From assembly GCA_963789495.1 (NCBI GenBank), contig CAWBLP010000006.1, forward strand, positions 1-64,000: a stretch of 64,000 nt of DNA, given 5' to 3'. The notes beneath the pieces were generated by a model, which was given only the letters and a program-made list of their open reading frames with translations, did not search any database and had not been told where the DNA came from. Made by a program: the position numbers and the translations under genes. This document shows, piece by piece, positions 32,732 to 41,710 of this stretch. Origin of the DNA: CAWBLP01 sp963789495. Lineage in GTDB: Bacteria > Pseudomonadota > Alphaproteobacteria > Acetobacterales > Acetobacteraceae. The stretch's first letter is position 1. Each line of letters opens with the position of its first letter.

Positions 32732-35035
32732 TTAGGCGAAGTGGATGGCCTGGGTGTCCAGCGACGCCGTGCTGCTCAGGTGTATGGTGCCGGTGTTGTT
32801 TCCGAAGGAGATCACGACGCCACCATGGCCGTCGGCCCTTTCCTTCAGCGAGGCTGCCAGCGATTGATCGATCACCAACGAATCTCCCTTGGCAAGCGAG
32901 AAGTCCAGGATCGTGAGGGACGCATCACCTTTATGGAAGATGTAGGTGTCTGCCCCCGGACCGCCCGTGACATTCAACGCTCCCTTGCCAGCGGTGATGG
33001 TATTGTCGCCTCCATCGGCAATCACCCTCGCGCTGGCCGAACCGACTGTCAGGTCGATCTTGGACATGCCGAGGAACTTCATCACGTCGGACGTGGCCCC
33101 CAGCACGACTTTGGCAACGCCAGGATCGGTCAGTTGGATTGTTGCGCCATAGGTCGTCTGGTTATGTGCCGTTGTCGCATCCACATTCACCAACGGTTTG
33201 CCCGCCGTCTTCACCGTGATTGCCGCCATCGCAGTGGGAGTAGGCGTGGGTGTTGGCGTCGGTGCGGGAGTTTGGAACAGTGTGGGCGTGTCGGGCAGGG
33301 GACTGACGGGGGTGCCTGCGGGTGGTTGCCAGCCCGCTCCGGGTCCTGTCTCGGACCACCACAGGCCGAGCGAGGCCTCGTTTGCCCAGATCACGTTGTC
33401 CACATAGGCAAGCGATGTCACGTGGTCGGTCACCGGATCGGCCACGCCGTTGACGACAACCTGGCCGCCATTGGAGCTGGCGAGACCCCAGACATTCCCG
33501 TGACTGTCACGGATGGTTTCACCCGAACCCTGTTGAATCACCGTGTCGTTGGGTGATTCGGTGGATGCTGGCGTGGGGACAGGCGTCGGCGTGGGTGTTG
33601 GCGCCGGTGTGGGGGTGGGTGTTGGCGTGGGTGTGGGTGTGGGGGTAGGTGTTGGCGCCGGCGTGGGTGTGGGTGTTGGCGAAGGCGTGGGTGTTGGCGT
33701 CGGTGTGGGGCTCTGGACCGGTGTGGGCGTGTCGGGCAGGGGGCTGACCGGGGTGCCCGCAAGCGGTTGCCAGCCCGCTCCGGGTCCTGTCTCGGACCAC
33801 CACAGGCCGAGCGAGGCCTCGTTTGCCCAGATCACATTGTCCACATAGGCGAGCGATGTCACGTTGTCCGTCACTGGGTCGATCGCGCCGTTGACCACAA
33901 CCTGGCCGCCGTTGGAGCTGACGAGACCCCAGACATTCCCCTGACTGTCGCGAATGGTTTGACCCGAACCTTGTTGAATCACCGTGTCATTGGGTGATTC
34001 GGTGGATGCCGGTGTTGGGACCGGTGTCGGTGTCGGCGTTGGTGCTGGTGTCGGCATTGGTGTGGGGGCGGGAACTGGTGCCGAAGAACCGCCCAGGCTG
34101 ACCGGCGGTAGCGGTGCAACGATCGGAGTGCCGCCTCCGTTGACCGAATTCGGTCCCTGATTCCGCATGATATCCAGGTTCGGCATGATCTTCGACATAT
34201 CCGCCCGCATTTGCTGGATGAGCGGATTGTTCTCGTTTTCCGGCGTTGTATAGAAGTCGAACGTGCCATTACCGGCGGAATCGCGCCAGATCGCGCCATA
34301 ATCCTGCAGCGCTTTGGCGAGAAGCATACCGCCCTGGGAGAGGCCAAGGCTGTTGAGGTCGACCGTGCTGGGAATGCCGAAGGTCGACCCGGCGATGATG
34401 TTGCCAGTGTACCAGGTCGTGGCGTAATAATCGACATGGGTGTTCGGCCAGGGGACGTTGTCGGTCCAGGTCGCGCCCGGGGCCTTCAATGCATCGAAGC
34501 CGATTGCGATTCGCAACGCGTGGTTGATCGCGCCCTGGGCGAGATCGTAATCGGTTATGGTTCCTTCGGCGAAGTTGTAATCGCTTCCCGGTGACACCGT
34601 GTTGGTGATGCCGTCGCCGAGTGTATCCCAAACACCACCGAGCTGGGCTGTGAGGCCACCGGTTACATCGTAGCCATTGTTGAACGATACATTGTAGTAC
34701 GACCACATCTTACCGGGTTGCGTGGCGTCGTAGAACGCCATGTGAGCGTCGCCCCCGGTCGGTCCGGCCGGGATTGCGTCGATCGGGATGTGGATCTGCT
34801 GGGGAGGCACCGGCTCTGTGGTGTCGGTGTCGTAGACCGTCACCAGGGGGTCGGAGGCGGTGCCGAAGTAAATCGGCTGACCATAGGCGGCGGCGTTGAC
34901 GGTACCGAACAGGCTCTGCAATTGCTGGACGTCGGCATCGTTGTTCGACCCCCACACTGCGTAGGATCCGATGCCGATATTCCAGACGCTGTCCGAAGAA
35001 AACGGCTGGTCGACGGGGTTGCGGGTTGTCGCCAA
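32732..35035 (-). CDS. Large modular secreted protein with Pro-Thr linkers and RTX-like C-terminus
   Basis: 767 residues from TTG 35035 (GTAGGAA upstream; no ATG is available early). Residues 1-310 form one domain starting NPVDQPFSSDSVWNIGIGS, with GDAHMAFYDATQPGKMWSYY and LNSLGLSQGGMLLAKALQDY. Then come Pro-Thr linkers separating two near-identical modules of about 95 residues (NDTVIQQGSG, TIRDS, NVWGL, SLAYVDNVIWANEASLGLWW). The last 120 residues contain an RTX-like calcium turn (VTGGPGADTYIFHKGDASLT) and end IHLSSTASLDTQAIHFA, as in type I secreted adhesins. There is no signal peptide, which fits type I export. A surface or matrix protein bound to the EPS is a fair inference. The secretion apparatus is not in the window. 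Confidence 0.8.
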   Translation of the reverse strand: MATTRNPVDQPFSSDSVWNIGIGSYAVWGSNNDADVQQLQSLFGTVNAAAYGQPIYFGTASDPLVTVYDTDTTEPVPPQQIHIPIDAIPAGPTGGDAHMAFYDATQPGKMWSYYNVSFNNGYDVTGGLTAQLGGVWDTLGDGITNTVSPGSDYNFAEGTITDYDLAQGAINHALRIAIGFDALKAPGATWTDNVPWPNTHVDYYATTWYTGNIIAGSTFGIPSTVDLNSLGLSQGGMLLAKALQDYGAIWRDSAGNGTFDFYTTPENENNPLIQQMRADMSKIMPNLDIMRNQGPNSVNGGGTPIVAPLPPVSLGGSSAPVPAPTPMPTPAPTPTPTPVPTPASTESPNDTVIQQGSGQTIRDSQGNVWGLVSSNGGQVVVNGAIDPVTDNVTSLAYVDNVIWANEASLGLWWSETGPGAGWQPLAGTPVSPLPDTPTPVQSPTPTPTPTPSPTPTPTPAPTPTPTPTPTPTPTPTPAPTPTPTPVPTPASTESPNDTVIQQGSGETIRDSHGNVWGLASSNGGQVVVNGVADPVTDHVTSLAYVDNVIWANEASLGLWWSETGPGAGWQPPAGTPVSPLPDTPTLFQTPAPTPTPTPTPTAMAAITVKTAGKPLVNVDATTAHNQTTYGATIQLTDPGVAKVVLGATSDVMKFLGMSKIDLTVGSASARVIADGGDNTITAGKGALNVTGGPGADTYIFHKGDASLTILDFSLAKGDSLVIDQSLAASLKERADGHGGVVISFGNNTGTIHLSSTASLDTQAIHFA
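33282..34010 (-). repeat. Duplicated 95-residue module and Pro-Thr linker repeat inside the secreted protein
   Basis: Two copies of a 285-290 bp unit (about 33282-33570 and 33721-34010) are nearly identical in DNA and differ by a few substitutions. The segment between them (about 33571-33720) is a low-complexity tract of repeated Pro-Thr/Pro-Ala codons; shorter Pro-Thr tracts lie on both sides. Such DNA is prone to slippage and unequal recombination, so module number probably varies between strains. Confidence 0.85.
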
Positions 35036-35792
35036 GGCTAATATTCCTACTGTCAGTGCATTATTTCATAACGAGGCGCCCGAGACTGCCTCGCGAGGGA
35101 TGCGGTCGCTGGGCGACGGCAGACTTTACCGTTATGGATAGTATTGGCGGAATGTTGCCATATCGGATCCTTTGGTTCGTGGGTGTGCGTCAGTCCGCGC
35201 GCTGACGCGGCGCTTGTTGCGTGCTTACGCTTTGCCGCCTCGGAGGAAGCTACGACCTCCTGGTGGCGGCGGCTCCAGTTTGCTTTGTAACGTTGAGACT
35301 TCGCGACGGGACCATCGTATGGTGCCGCTGTGGTCTGATATTTTTTGGTTTTTGGTGCCCCTTATCCCGGTGCCTCGTCGCTCTATCAAATCGGAGACGA
35401 GCAACGCAATCCCGCTAAGGGGTCTGATAGATGGCAATGACGAAATATTACAAAATCCATGCAGTGTGGCAGGTGTAACTAGGTCTATATACCTAAATCC
35501 GCCAGAAATCGACCGCGACGGGCCGGTCGGTCGACGGGAAATCGCGGCGACGTAGCGGAAAGCCCTGGCGGTAGGCCGCAACAGCAAGAGCCAGTCAGAA
35601 GTTGTAGGTGCCATCTACAACCTCTCCAGGGCATAGCGAGATTCGGCGTCAACGCAGCGTCATGGTAACATTACGAAACCGCTACCAAATCCGGGAGCCA
35701 GCGAGATCGTAGCGTGTGTCGGGAACGGCAGAAGTTTGCGGCTGCCACTCACCGGATGAGACGCAATTGATGAATGCGGCGCGAGCGTGCGA
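35036..35792. other. Long gene-poor spacer
   Basis: About 750 bases with no convincing gene on either strand. Codon usage of the open frames (for example 35172-35555) is not protein-like. An AT-richer segment at 35320-35480 may hold the promoter of the TTG-started secreted protein. I see no RNA gene or conserved element. Confidence 0.5.
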
Positions 35793-35939
35793 TCACGCGG
35801 CAGCAAGCAGCGAAGCCATTCGGTCCGGCGCCGCAATTCGGATATGCAGCGCCGATGCGGCGACCCGGTCAATCGGCACCCATCCGTTTTGGAGTTGCCC
35901 TGGGGCGGACAAACTCAGGCTGCTGATTCGATCGTCTGC

Positions 35940-36840
35940 CGGGCTGGTTGGTCCTCGAGTTGCTGGGCCGCGGTGGCCGAGAGCGGAGCGGACCCTGCGG
36001 CTGTCGTAGACCTCGCCAATGAAGAGCCGAAGTTGCTCCATCACATCAGTAGAGGTGTCGTAGGGCCGTTGGACGGACCGCATCGACCTCCAGCGTTTTC
36101 AGAAGACTATCTGCCCTGGCCTTGTCGTAGGGATTGCCACGCCTGCCCATCGCAACGTAGATGATATTCAACACCGACTGCTGGTCGGGCCCGTCGACGC
36201 CCATGCCCTTGGCCCTGTTGGGGAAGATCGGGTCGCTGTCCGTGGTCGCGATGTGGCGTCATCTGCGCTTCGGCTAAAGTTCGTCCTCCCGCATCAAGCG
36301 GCTGATTTTTGTGTGATCGACGCCCACGCTTGCTGGCGCAGCGCGGTACGAACGTTCCGCCAGCCATGGTGTTCGAACTCATCGTAGATTGCCGCCATCG
36401 CCACGATGACCGGCATGTCGTCGGACACCGAGATTGTCCGGTAGAAGGCGGAGCGAAGATCGCCATCAGCCGCCATCCTTCGCTGACGGAGAGACCGTGG
36501 GGCCGATGATCGTGGATGTAGACCCACTTTTCAGCCGGGGAGTGTTTCGCAGAGCCCTTCTGGGAAACTCCAGTTCAAAAGGCCTGCTTGCCCACCAGTT
36601 GCTCAAGGGCCGTGAGAGGAACTTGGTATTCCTGGATCACGTCGACCGCGACCGTGTCCTCATCGAACGCGCCGGCCTCAAACTTCTGGATCCAGATGCG
36701 GATCAGGTTCCGTGAGACGTCGTAACGCTCCGACAAGTTGTTCAGCGTCTCGCCGGTCAGATACGCCTGCACGACCTGACGCTTGAACTCCACTCTATAG
36801 GCTCGAAGCTTGCCATGACTTTCATTCTTCGAAAGCTTAG
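35940..36840 (-). pseudogene. Fossil IS3-family element (orfA and orfB remnants)
   Basis: On the minus strand, orfA reads EFKRQVVQAYLTGETLNNLS and YDVSRNLIRIWIQKFEAGAF from about 36793, the standard IS3 helix-turn-helix start. It breaks near 36575 with a premature stop, but a shifted frame continues ELEFPRRALRNTPRLKSGST. Further on, orfB pieces appear in different frames: HHGWRNVRTALRQQ near 36370, then DHTKISRLMREDEL. After an internal deletion come MGRRGNPYDKARADSLLKTL near 36150 and FIGEVYDSRRVRSALGH near 36000. These are the conserved ends of an IS3 DDE transposase. Several frameshifts and stops show it is long dead. Its exact ends are not visible. Confidence 0.7.
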
Positions 36841-37301
36841 ATCGCTGTCAATTTCTTAGTTCAGCGTTGTCCGCCCCCAGGGGTGGCGTTCCAAAATATA
36901 GGACAATATTCATGGACGCAATCATCCGGAAAGCAAAATAGAGGGGCAATATCGGATACTGACAGCCACGGCCCCACATTTGTCATGATATTCGCACCAC
37001 AGGCCTGCTGACGGTGAATAGCCGGCCAAGGGGCGAATGGTGCTGCAGGTGATCGACGCCATCGAGGCGCAGGACATTGATCCTGCCGACTCCGCCCCCG
37101 GCGTTAGGCGGCATCAGCTTGGCCGCCTCGCGGCCGGTCATGAGGGCCGCGCTTACACGCGCGCAGCGCGTGGCCTAGCCTCAGCGTCGGACGGTCACCG
37201 CATGACTCGCCTCGAGGACCAAGATCACCGGCGAGGCACGGCCGGATTCGCCGCGCGGCCGTTCGACCTGCTGCGGAGCATCAACCATCGCACAGCACGC
37301 C
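36841..37301. other. Spacer without recognisable gene
   Basis: A GC-rich stretch (37037-37290) has open frames on both strands but no family resemblance. The bases next to the IS3 fossil are AT-richer. Nothing can be supported here. Confidence 0.4.
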
Positions 37302-37628
37302 TCAGCGCTGCCTCAGCCGGATCACCTTGCAGTCCGCCGGTCCGTCCCCGGCCGGCGCGGCAGCGACAGCGCGACTTAGTAGCCCGGGCGAGACGTTCCA
37401 TTGCCGGCCGTCTTCACCGATGATCGTCACCGTCTTCTTGTTGTATCGGGTGAGCACGCCTGCCACGTGGCCCTGCCCCGGTGCAGGGAAGGTAACGCGG
37501 TCACCGATATTGAATTCCAGCATTGCCGAATGAGCGCGAACGTCGTGAAGAAAACGAAGGCGTGCGACGATCCGGTGGTTGAGTTCGATGAGTTCCGCTT
37601 CACTCAGCTTGTCGATATCGATCGTCAT
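37302..37628 (-). CDS. Small protein with a Tudor/SH3-like C-terminal strand domain
   Basis: 108 residues from ATG 37628 (an upstream start at 37664 is less likely). The N-terminal helix (DIDKLSEAELIELNHRIVAR, then LRFLHDVRAHSAM) is followed by a small barrel: EFNIGDRVTFPAPGQGHVAG, VLTRYNKKTVTIIGEDGRQW. The barrel resembles KOW/Tudor-like domains, but the N-terminal helix is distinct. Such proteins are widespread in alphaproteobacteria as hypotheticals. No function is assigned. Confidence 0.75.
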   Translation of the reverse strand: MTIDIDKLSEAELIELNHRIVARLRFLHDVRAHSAMLEFNIGDRVTFPAPGQGHVAGVLTRYNKKTVTIIGEDGRQWNVSPGLLSRAVAAAPAGDGPADCKVIRLRQR

Positions 37629-37966
37629 TCCGGTTCCCACGGTTCGCTCAGGGGCAGGCAACACGCCACGGGAGTATCTCCCGCGTGAAGACGCCTGTCA
37701 CGGCAGATCGACGGCTCAGCACCCGCCGTCCGTCCATTGCGGCGGCATCCGCCCGGTCAGCACGTTTACCGACGCTGGCGCGGACAACGGGTGATCACAC
37801 CGGATCGTCTCTGTTACCCGCTTTCTTGTCGCCGGAACCGATCCCTGTCAGGCGCGCGCGCCTGACATGCCCAAAGGATCGCGCGCCAGGTGGTGCATTG
37901 CCTCGCAACGGGGCATCAGCACGAACGTGGCGAGTTCGGTGCAGGTTGGCAGCGGTACGGTCCGCC

Positions 37967-38455
37967 TCACCGGTCAGCGCGCGCTTCGGCCAGCGCTCCC
38001 TTGCAGGCCGGGGAGAGCTGCTGTTCATTCTGCGCCAGGCAGGCCACGGCTCGGCCGCGACCCAGGCGAACACCGCGACAATAGGTCTCGAAGTCGCGTC
38101 CGCATGCGTCACGCAACAACCTCGCTTCTTCGCGGAGGGTCATCTCCGGAAGCGGTGCGGGGCGGGCTGCGGCTTCCGCCGGCGGTGCGGACCCGGCTTC
38201 GGTCGCCTGCACCGCGGACTGACAGGGCGGTGATAGCTCTGCGGTGTGCTGCTGCAGGCATTGCAGCGAGGCCATCCCGCCGGTGGGTACGCTGGAGCAA
38301 TAGGACATGTAGTCCGACCGGCAGTTGGACTTGATGGCGGCGGCCTGGGCCTCGCTGGGCCGTTGTGCGGCTGCCTGGGTGATCAGCAGGAGAGCCATCA
38401 GCAGGCTGAGCAAGCCAAGGGCGATGAACTGGCGAAGCGACGGGTTGAGCTTCAT
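37967..38455 (-). CDS. Secreted cysteine-rich-repeat protein
   Basis: 162 residues from ATG 38455, chosen for its signal peptide (KLNPSLRQFIALGLLSLLMA, cleavage after ITQAAA). Two copies of a four-Cys repeat follow: CRSDYMSYCSSVPTGGMASL with CLQQHTAELSPPC at about 45-80, and CGRDFETYCRGVRLGRGRAV with CLAQNEQQLSPAC at about 118-155. The spacing C-x7-C-x12-C-x12-C is that of the Cys-rich repeat family known from animal GLG1 and many proteobacteria. An alkaline Pro/Ala linker with PAEAAARPAPLPEM joins the repeats. The protein is exported and disulfide-bonded. Function unknown. Confidence 0.8.
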   Translation of the reverse strand: MKLNPSLRQFIALGLLSLLMALLLITQAAAQRPSEAQAAAIKSNCRSDYMSYCSSVPTGGMASLQCLQQHTAELSPPCQSAVQATEAGSAPPAEAAARPAPLPEMTLREEARLLRDACGRDFETYCRGVRLGRGRAVACLAQNEQQLSPACKGALAEARADR

Positions 38456-38696
38456 GGCAATGGCTTGGGAGCCATGGCTGACGGCAACCGGCACAGTGAA
38501 CGAGCCCTGCCACAACACACCGCCATGGCCGGTCCGCGATGGCCGAAGAAGCTTGCCTTTTCGGCCGTCTCGCATCCGACTCTCCGATGCACAAAGCGGC
38601 TCGAGAATTCGAACCTGGCCCGCAAATTCCTGCGCCACGACATCGTTCGCACTGTTCCTGGCCATCGTGCCCCCTGTTAGCGTTCCGGCGCCGGTG

Positions 38697-41108
38697 CTAG
38701 CGCCTGAAATGCTCACCGATGCCGCCACCGAACCGGTTGCTTCCGGCACCGTCACCAAACCGGTCGCGCCAGGCGCCGCCAAAGAGCCCCTCGCCGAAAC
38801 CGCCACGCGCCCCGCCCGGACGCGCCTGGCGATCCCGCTCAAGTTGCTGGAACAGCGAGGTATCGAGATTCTCCCGCCCTTCAGCTGCGCCCTGCCGGTT
38901 GCCAAAACGCGAGGCCTGTCGCTGGTCGGTGCCCAGCGAGCTGGACTGCCCGCTCTGCGAACCTCGCAGGCGATCGCTGGAGGATGTGGGCGGGTTCACC
39001 GGCTGCCAGCCGCCATTGCTCCATTTCGACCAGCCGCTTGAATTATGCTGGTAGACGTTGCCGTCGCGCCCGGCATAGGTGTCGCCACCCTTGGTCTTCT
39101 CCACGCCCCCACGGTTGCCGTTCACGCCGTGATACCCGGCACCTTTCGCTCCGGTGGAAGAATTGAAACCGCCGGCAGAACCCCTGGCGTTGCTGGCGCT
39201 GGCGGTATTGACGGTTCGGTTTGGGCCGCTGATGGTGCTGGATCCCCAGCGCGAATACGGATTCCAGTTCTGATTGGTGGAACCGGAGACGCCGGTGCGG
39301 GGGTTGTAGTAGCTACCCTGCGCCCAGCCGGTGCCACCGCCCCACGCTGCGCTTCCATGCGCATAGCCTCCAGTCCTGGGATTGTAATAGGAGAATGCGC
39401 CGGCGCCACCGTACGGACCGTACACCGCGCCGCCTCGCGCCCAGGCACCGGTGCTGGGATTGTAGTAGGTGCCTCCTCGGGCCACGCCACCATCTGGTCC
39501 ATGGACCGCGCCGCCGCGCACCCAGGCGCCGTTGGCCGGGTTGTATCGGACTGTGCCGACATAAGTGTACGGATACGGGTAGAAGATCGGCACCGGACCG
39601 GGAATTACCACCGGCGGGTAGTAGTAGCCGGTGCCATAGACCACCACGCCCGCGCTGATGAAGCCCATCATGTAGCCCGCAGTGTAGCCATAGGTGACTG
39701 TCGACGGCGTCGAGCCATACACTTTCACATAGGTCACGTTGTACATCGGGCTGCTTGGCGGGATGGAGTAGATCACGTCCGGCACTGCCGTTGCCAGCAC
39801 CCAGGGCCCGGTCGGCGACGGTCCAACGAACCAGGCGCCCTGGTAGCAGACATAATAGCGCCCGTCGGTCTCGATCACCTGGTAGGACGTATTCTCCGCG
39901 TACATCACCGATGTGCCGGGGATCGGCTTGAAGTGAGGCGTGCCGGCATAGGTCACCGTGACCTTCGCCATGTCACGCTTCAGGGTGGCCTGGTGCGGCA
40001 CCTGTGCTCGCAGCACGGCAAGCTCCGCCTGGCTGGTGCCCGGCACCGAAGGCAGCACATGCGCATGCGCGCTGCCCGAGGGGATCAGCGCGAAATCCGG
40101 TGGCAGCTTGCCGGAGGCGAAACCCCAGGGTCCGGTGAGCGCGTTGGCGGAGAACCAGCGGCCAGAGATCAGCACGAAGAACATGCCGGTCGAGGGCTGG
40201 AAGAACAGTTCGGCATTGGTGTTGCTGACCGACTGCAGGCCGGTGCCGGCTACCGGCGTGAAGTGCGGTGGACCGTCGGTGACGATAATATCCGCCGGCT
40301 TCGTGGTGACGATGATCTCCGGAACGACGGCAGGTTTGCCCGGCTTTGGCGGGATCGCCTTACGGACCTCCGCAAAGTTCGGGTCGTTTGGCATTTGGCT
40401 GAATGCGGTGGGCAGATGTCTCACTGGATGCCAGGGACCGGACCATGCCGGCGCCGTCAGCCACAACCCGTTGTTCAGCAGGTACCAGGTGCCGCGTTCG
40501 GTGAACACGTCCCAGTTGGTATTCACCGCAAAGTGCAGCCCGGTCCTGCCGACCGGGGCGAGCACGGGTTCACCATCGAACACCACCAGGCTGGCTGGTT
40601 TGTCTCGATAGAAAACCTCTGGCGGCGCATTGCTCAGTTCGGCTGAAGCCGGATGCGAAGTCTGCTTCAAACCGAGAAGGATGCCCGACAGAGGTACCTG
40701 CAGGACCTGCATCTGAGGCAGCGCATGCCGGAGCTTGCCCTCCAACTGCATCGCCTGCGTGGTATCGAGCGACGGGAAATGCGTGGCGATCAGGGTCGGG
40801 TCCGAAAGGCTCACGATCTCCGTCGCGGCGTCGGTACGGGTTTTCATCGTGACTTCGATGGTGCCGAGGACCGGCTTCGATTTACCCTGCGGAGTGACGG
40901 CGATCGCGGCCCGTGCGGTCAGCCTGTCATGATCCTCCCAGTCGATAGCTTGCGGCTGGAACACCTCGATCGAGGTGTTATCGATAGTGACAACGTGCGG
41001 CCATGACGGATGCGGTGGGGACGTTTCCGCTGCAATCGCTGACTCGACCCAGAAGCACGCGGCAAGGATGCATGCCAGCATGACCCGCATAAGCGGCTTC
41101 CGTTGCAT
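38697..41108 (-). CDS. Large secreted repeat protein (YNPxTG/RGGAVYGP repeats)
   Basis: 803 residues from ATG 41108 (GGGGAGCATC upstream). It has a signal peptide (LMRVMLACILAACFWVESAI, AETS follows). Residues 40-450 contain repeated blocks of the kind FTPVAGTGLQSVSNTNAELF and FKPIPGTSVMYAENTSYQVI followed by WFVGPSPTGPW, about three copies. A Tyr/Pro-rich stretch YYYPPVVIPGPVPIFYPYPY with short repeats (YNPANGAWVRGGAVHGP, YNPSTGAWARGGAVYGP) follows, then a Gly/Ser/Asn-rich C-terminus with an Arg-rich end. Database relatives are often named carbohydrate-binding family V/XII, without proof. It could be a cell-surface or matrix structural protein. Confidence 0.75.
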   Translation of the reverse strand: MQRKPLMRVMLACILAACFWVESAIAAETSPPHPSWPHVVTIDNTSIEVFQPQAIDWEDHDRLTARAAIAVTPQGKSKPVLGTIEVTMKTRTDAATEIVSLSDPTLIATHFPSLDTTQAMQLEGKLRHALPQMQVLQVPLSGILLGLKQTSHPASAELSNAPPEVFYRDKPASLVVFDGEPVLAPVGRTGLHFAVNTNWDVFTERGTWYLLNNGLWLTAPAWSGPWHPVRHLPTAFSQMPNDPNFAEVRKAIPPKPGKPAVVPEIIVTTKPADIIVTDGPPHFTPVAGTGLQSVSNTNAELFFQPSTGMFFVLISGRWFSANALTGPWGFASGKLPPDFALIPSGSAHAHVLPSVPGTSQAELAVLRAQVPHQATLKRDMAKVTVTYAGTPHFKPIPGTSVMYAENTSYQVIETDGRYYVCYQGAWFVGPSPTGPWVLATAVPDVIYSIPPSSPMYNVTYVKVYGSTPSTVTYGYTAGYMMGFISAGVVVYGTGYYYPPVVIPGPVPIFYPYPYTYVGTVRYNPANGAWVRGGAVHGPDGGVARGGTYYNPSTGAWARGGAVYGPYGGAGAFSYYNPRTGGYAHGSAAWGGGTGWAQGSYYNPRTGVSGSTNQNWNPYSRWGSSTISGPNRTVNTASASNARGSAGGFNSSTGAKGAGYHGVNGNRGGVEKTKGGDTYAGRDGNVYQHNSSGWSKWSNGGWQPVNPPTSSSDRLRGSQSGQSSSLGTDQRQASRFGNRQGAAEGRENLDTSLFQQLERDRQARPGGARGGFGEGLFGGAWRDRFGDGAGSNRFGGGIGEHFRR

Positions 41109-41710
41109 GATGCTCCCCGCAAGCTGTCTTTGATACTTAACACTTTGCGAAAAGACTAATGTACTTTTTGTGCCAGATGCAAGCGGGGTTGGTGCACTGC
41201 TATGACACCTCGTGTTGGCGCGTCTCGTTGTGCAGCGTGAGGAGGCTCGCGAGCAGGACGATGAAATATTGCTCGCCGAGCACGGCCTCCAGGTTTGTCT
41301 GGTTTCGAGCGAGCGGATGCATTGGAACGCTGTCGACGAAACCGCTTGATGTCAGCCTGATGAAGCTGAATTGCGGCATCAGATCGAGGGTGCGGCAGAA
41401 TATCTCCGGCGGCTGCCGCTCCGAGCAGGGCGCCGCCGATTCCGCCGCGATCCGCTCACTGTTCGAACGCAAGAAAGCAGGATTGGGACCTGCTCCGGAT
41501 GCCGACTGAAGACCGGCAGTGCTCGTCGCCAAACTGCGGCTGGCCTGATCACGCCGGACCCGGGTGGTTGGCAATTTCTTATCGCCGCGTCGTTGGCTAC
41601 CCGCTTGTCGCCGTGTGGCCTGGACTGGGCCCGCTCTTTCGCTTGCTCCTCTTCTGTTTTGCAGGTTAGCTTGAATTGTGTACTTCGCACTCAACCGTCG
41701 GTCATAGAGA
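41109..41710. other. Gene-poor region before the RND operon
   Basis: One minus-strand frame (41200-41694, TTG start) reads a polar N-terminus and a helix-like end LGEQYFIVLLASLLTLHNET, but its codon use and lack of a ribosome site make it doubtful. A promoter for the RND genes is expected in 41640-41710. No regulator gene of the usual TetR type is seen. Confidence 0.4.

Noticed and set aside
33282..34010. CRISPR-like or regulatory DNA repeat
   Set aside because: The repeats are inside one reading frame, encode Pro-Thr linkers and duplicated protein modules, and have no spacers.
41200..41694. Minus-strand 164-codon frame before the RND operon
   Set aside because: TTG start, no ribosome site, low-complexity Arg/Ala/Ser stretch and no recognisable domain.
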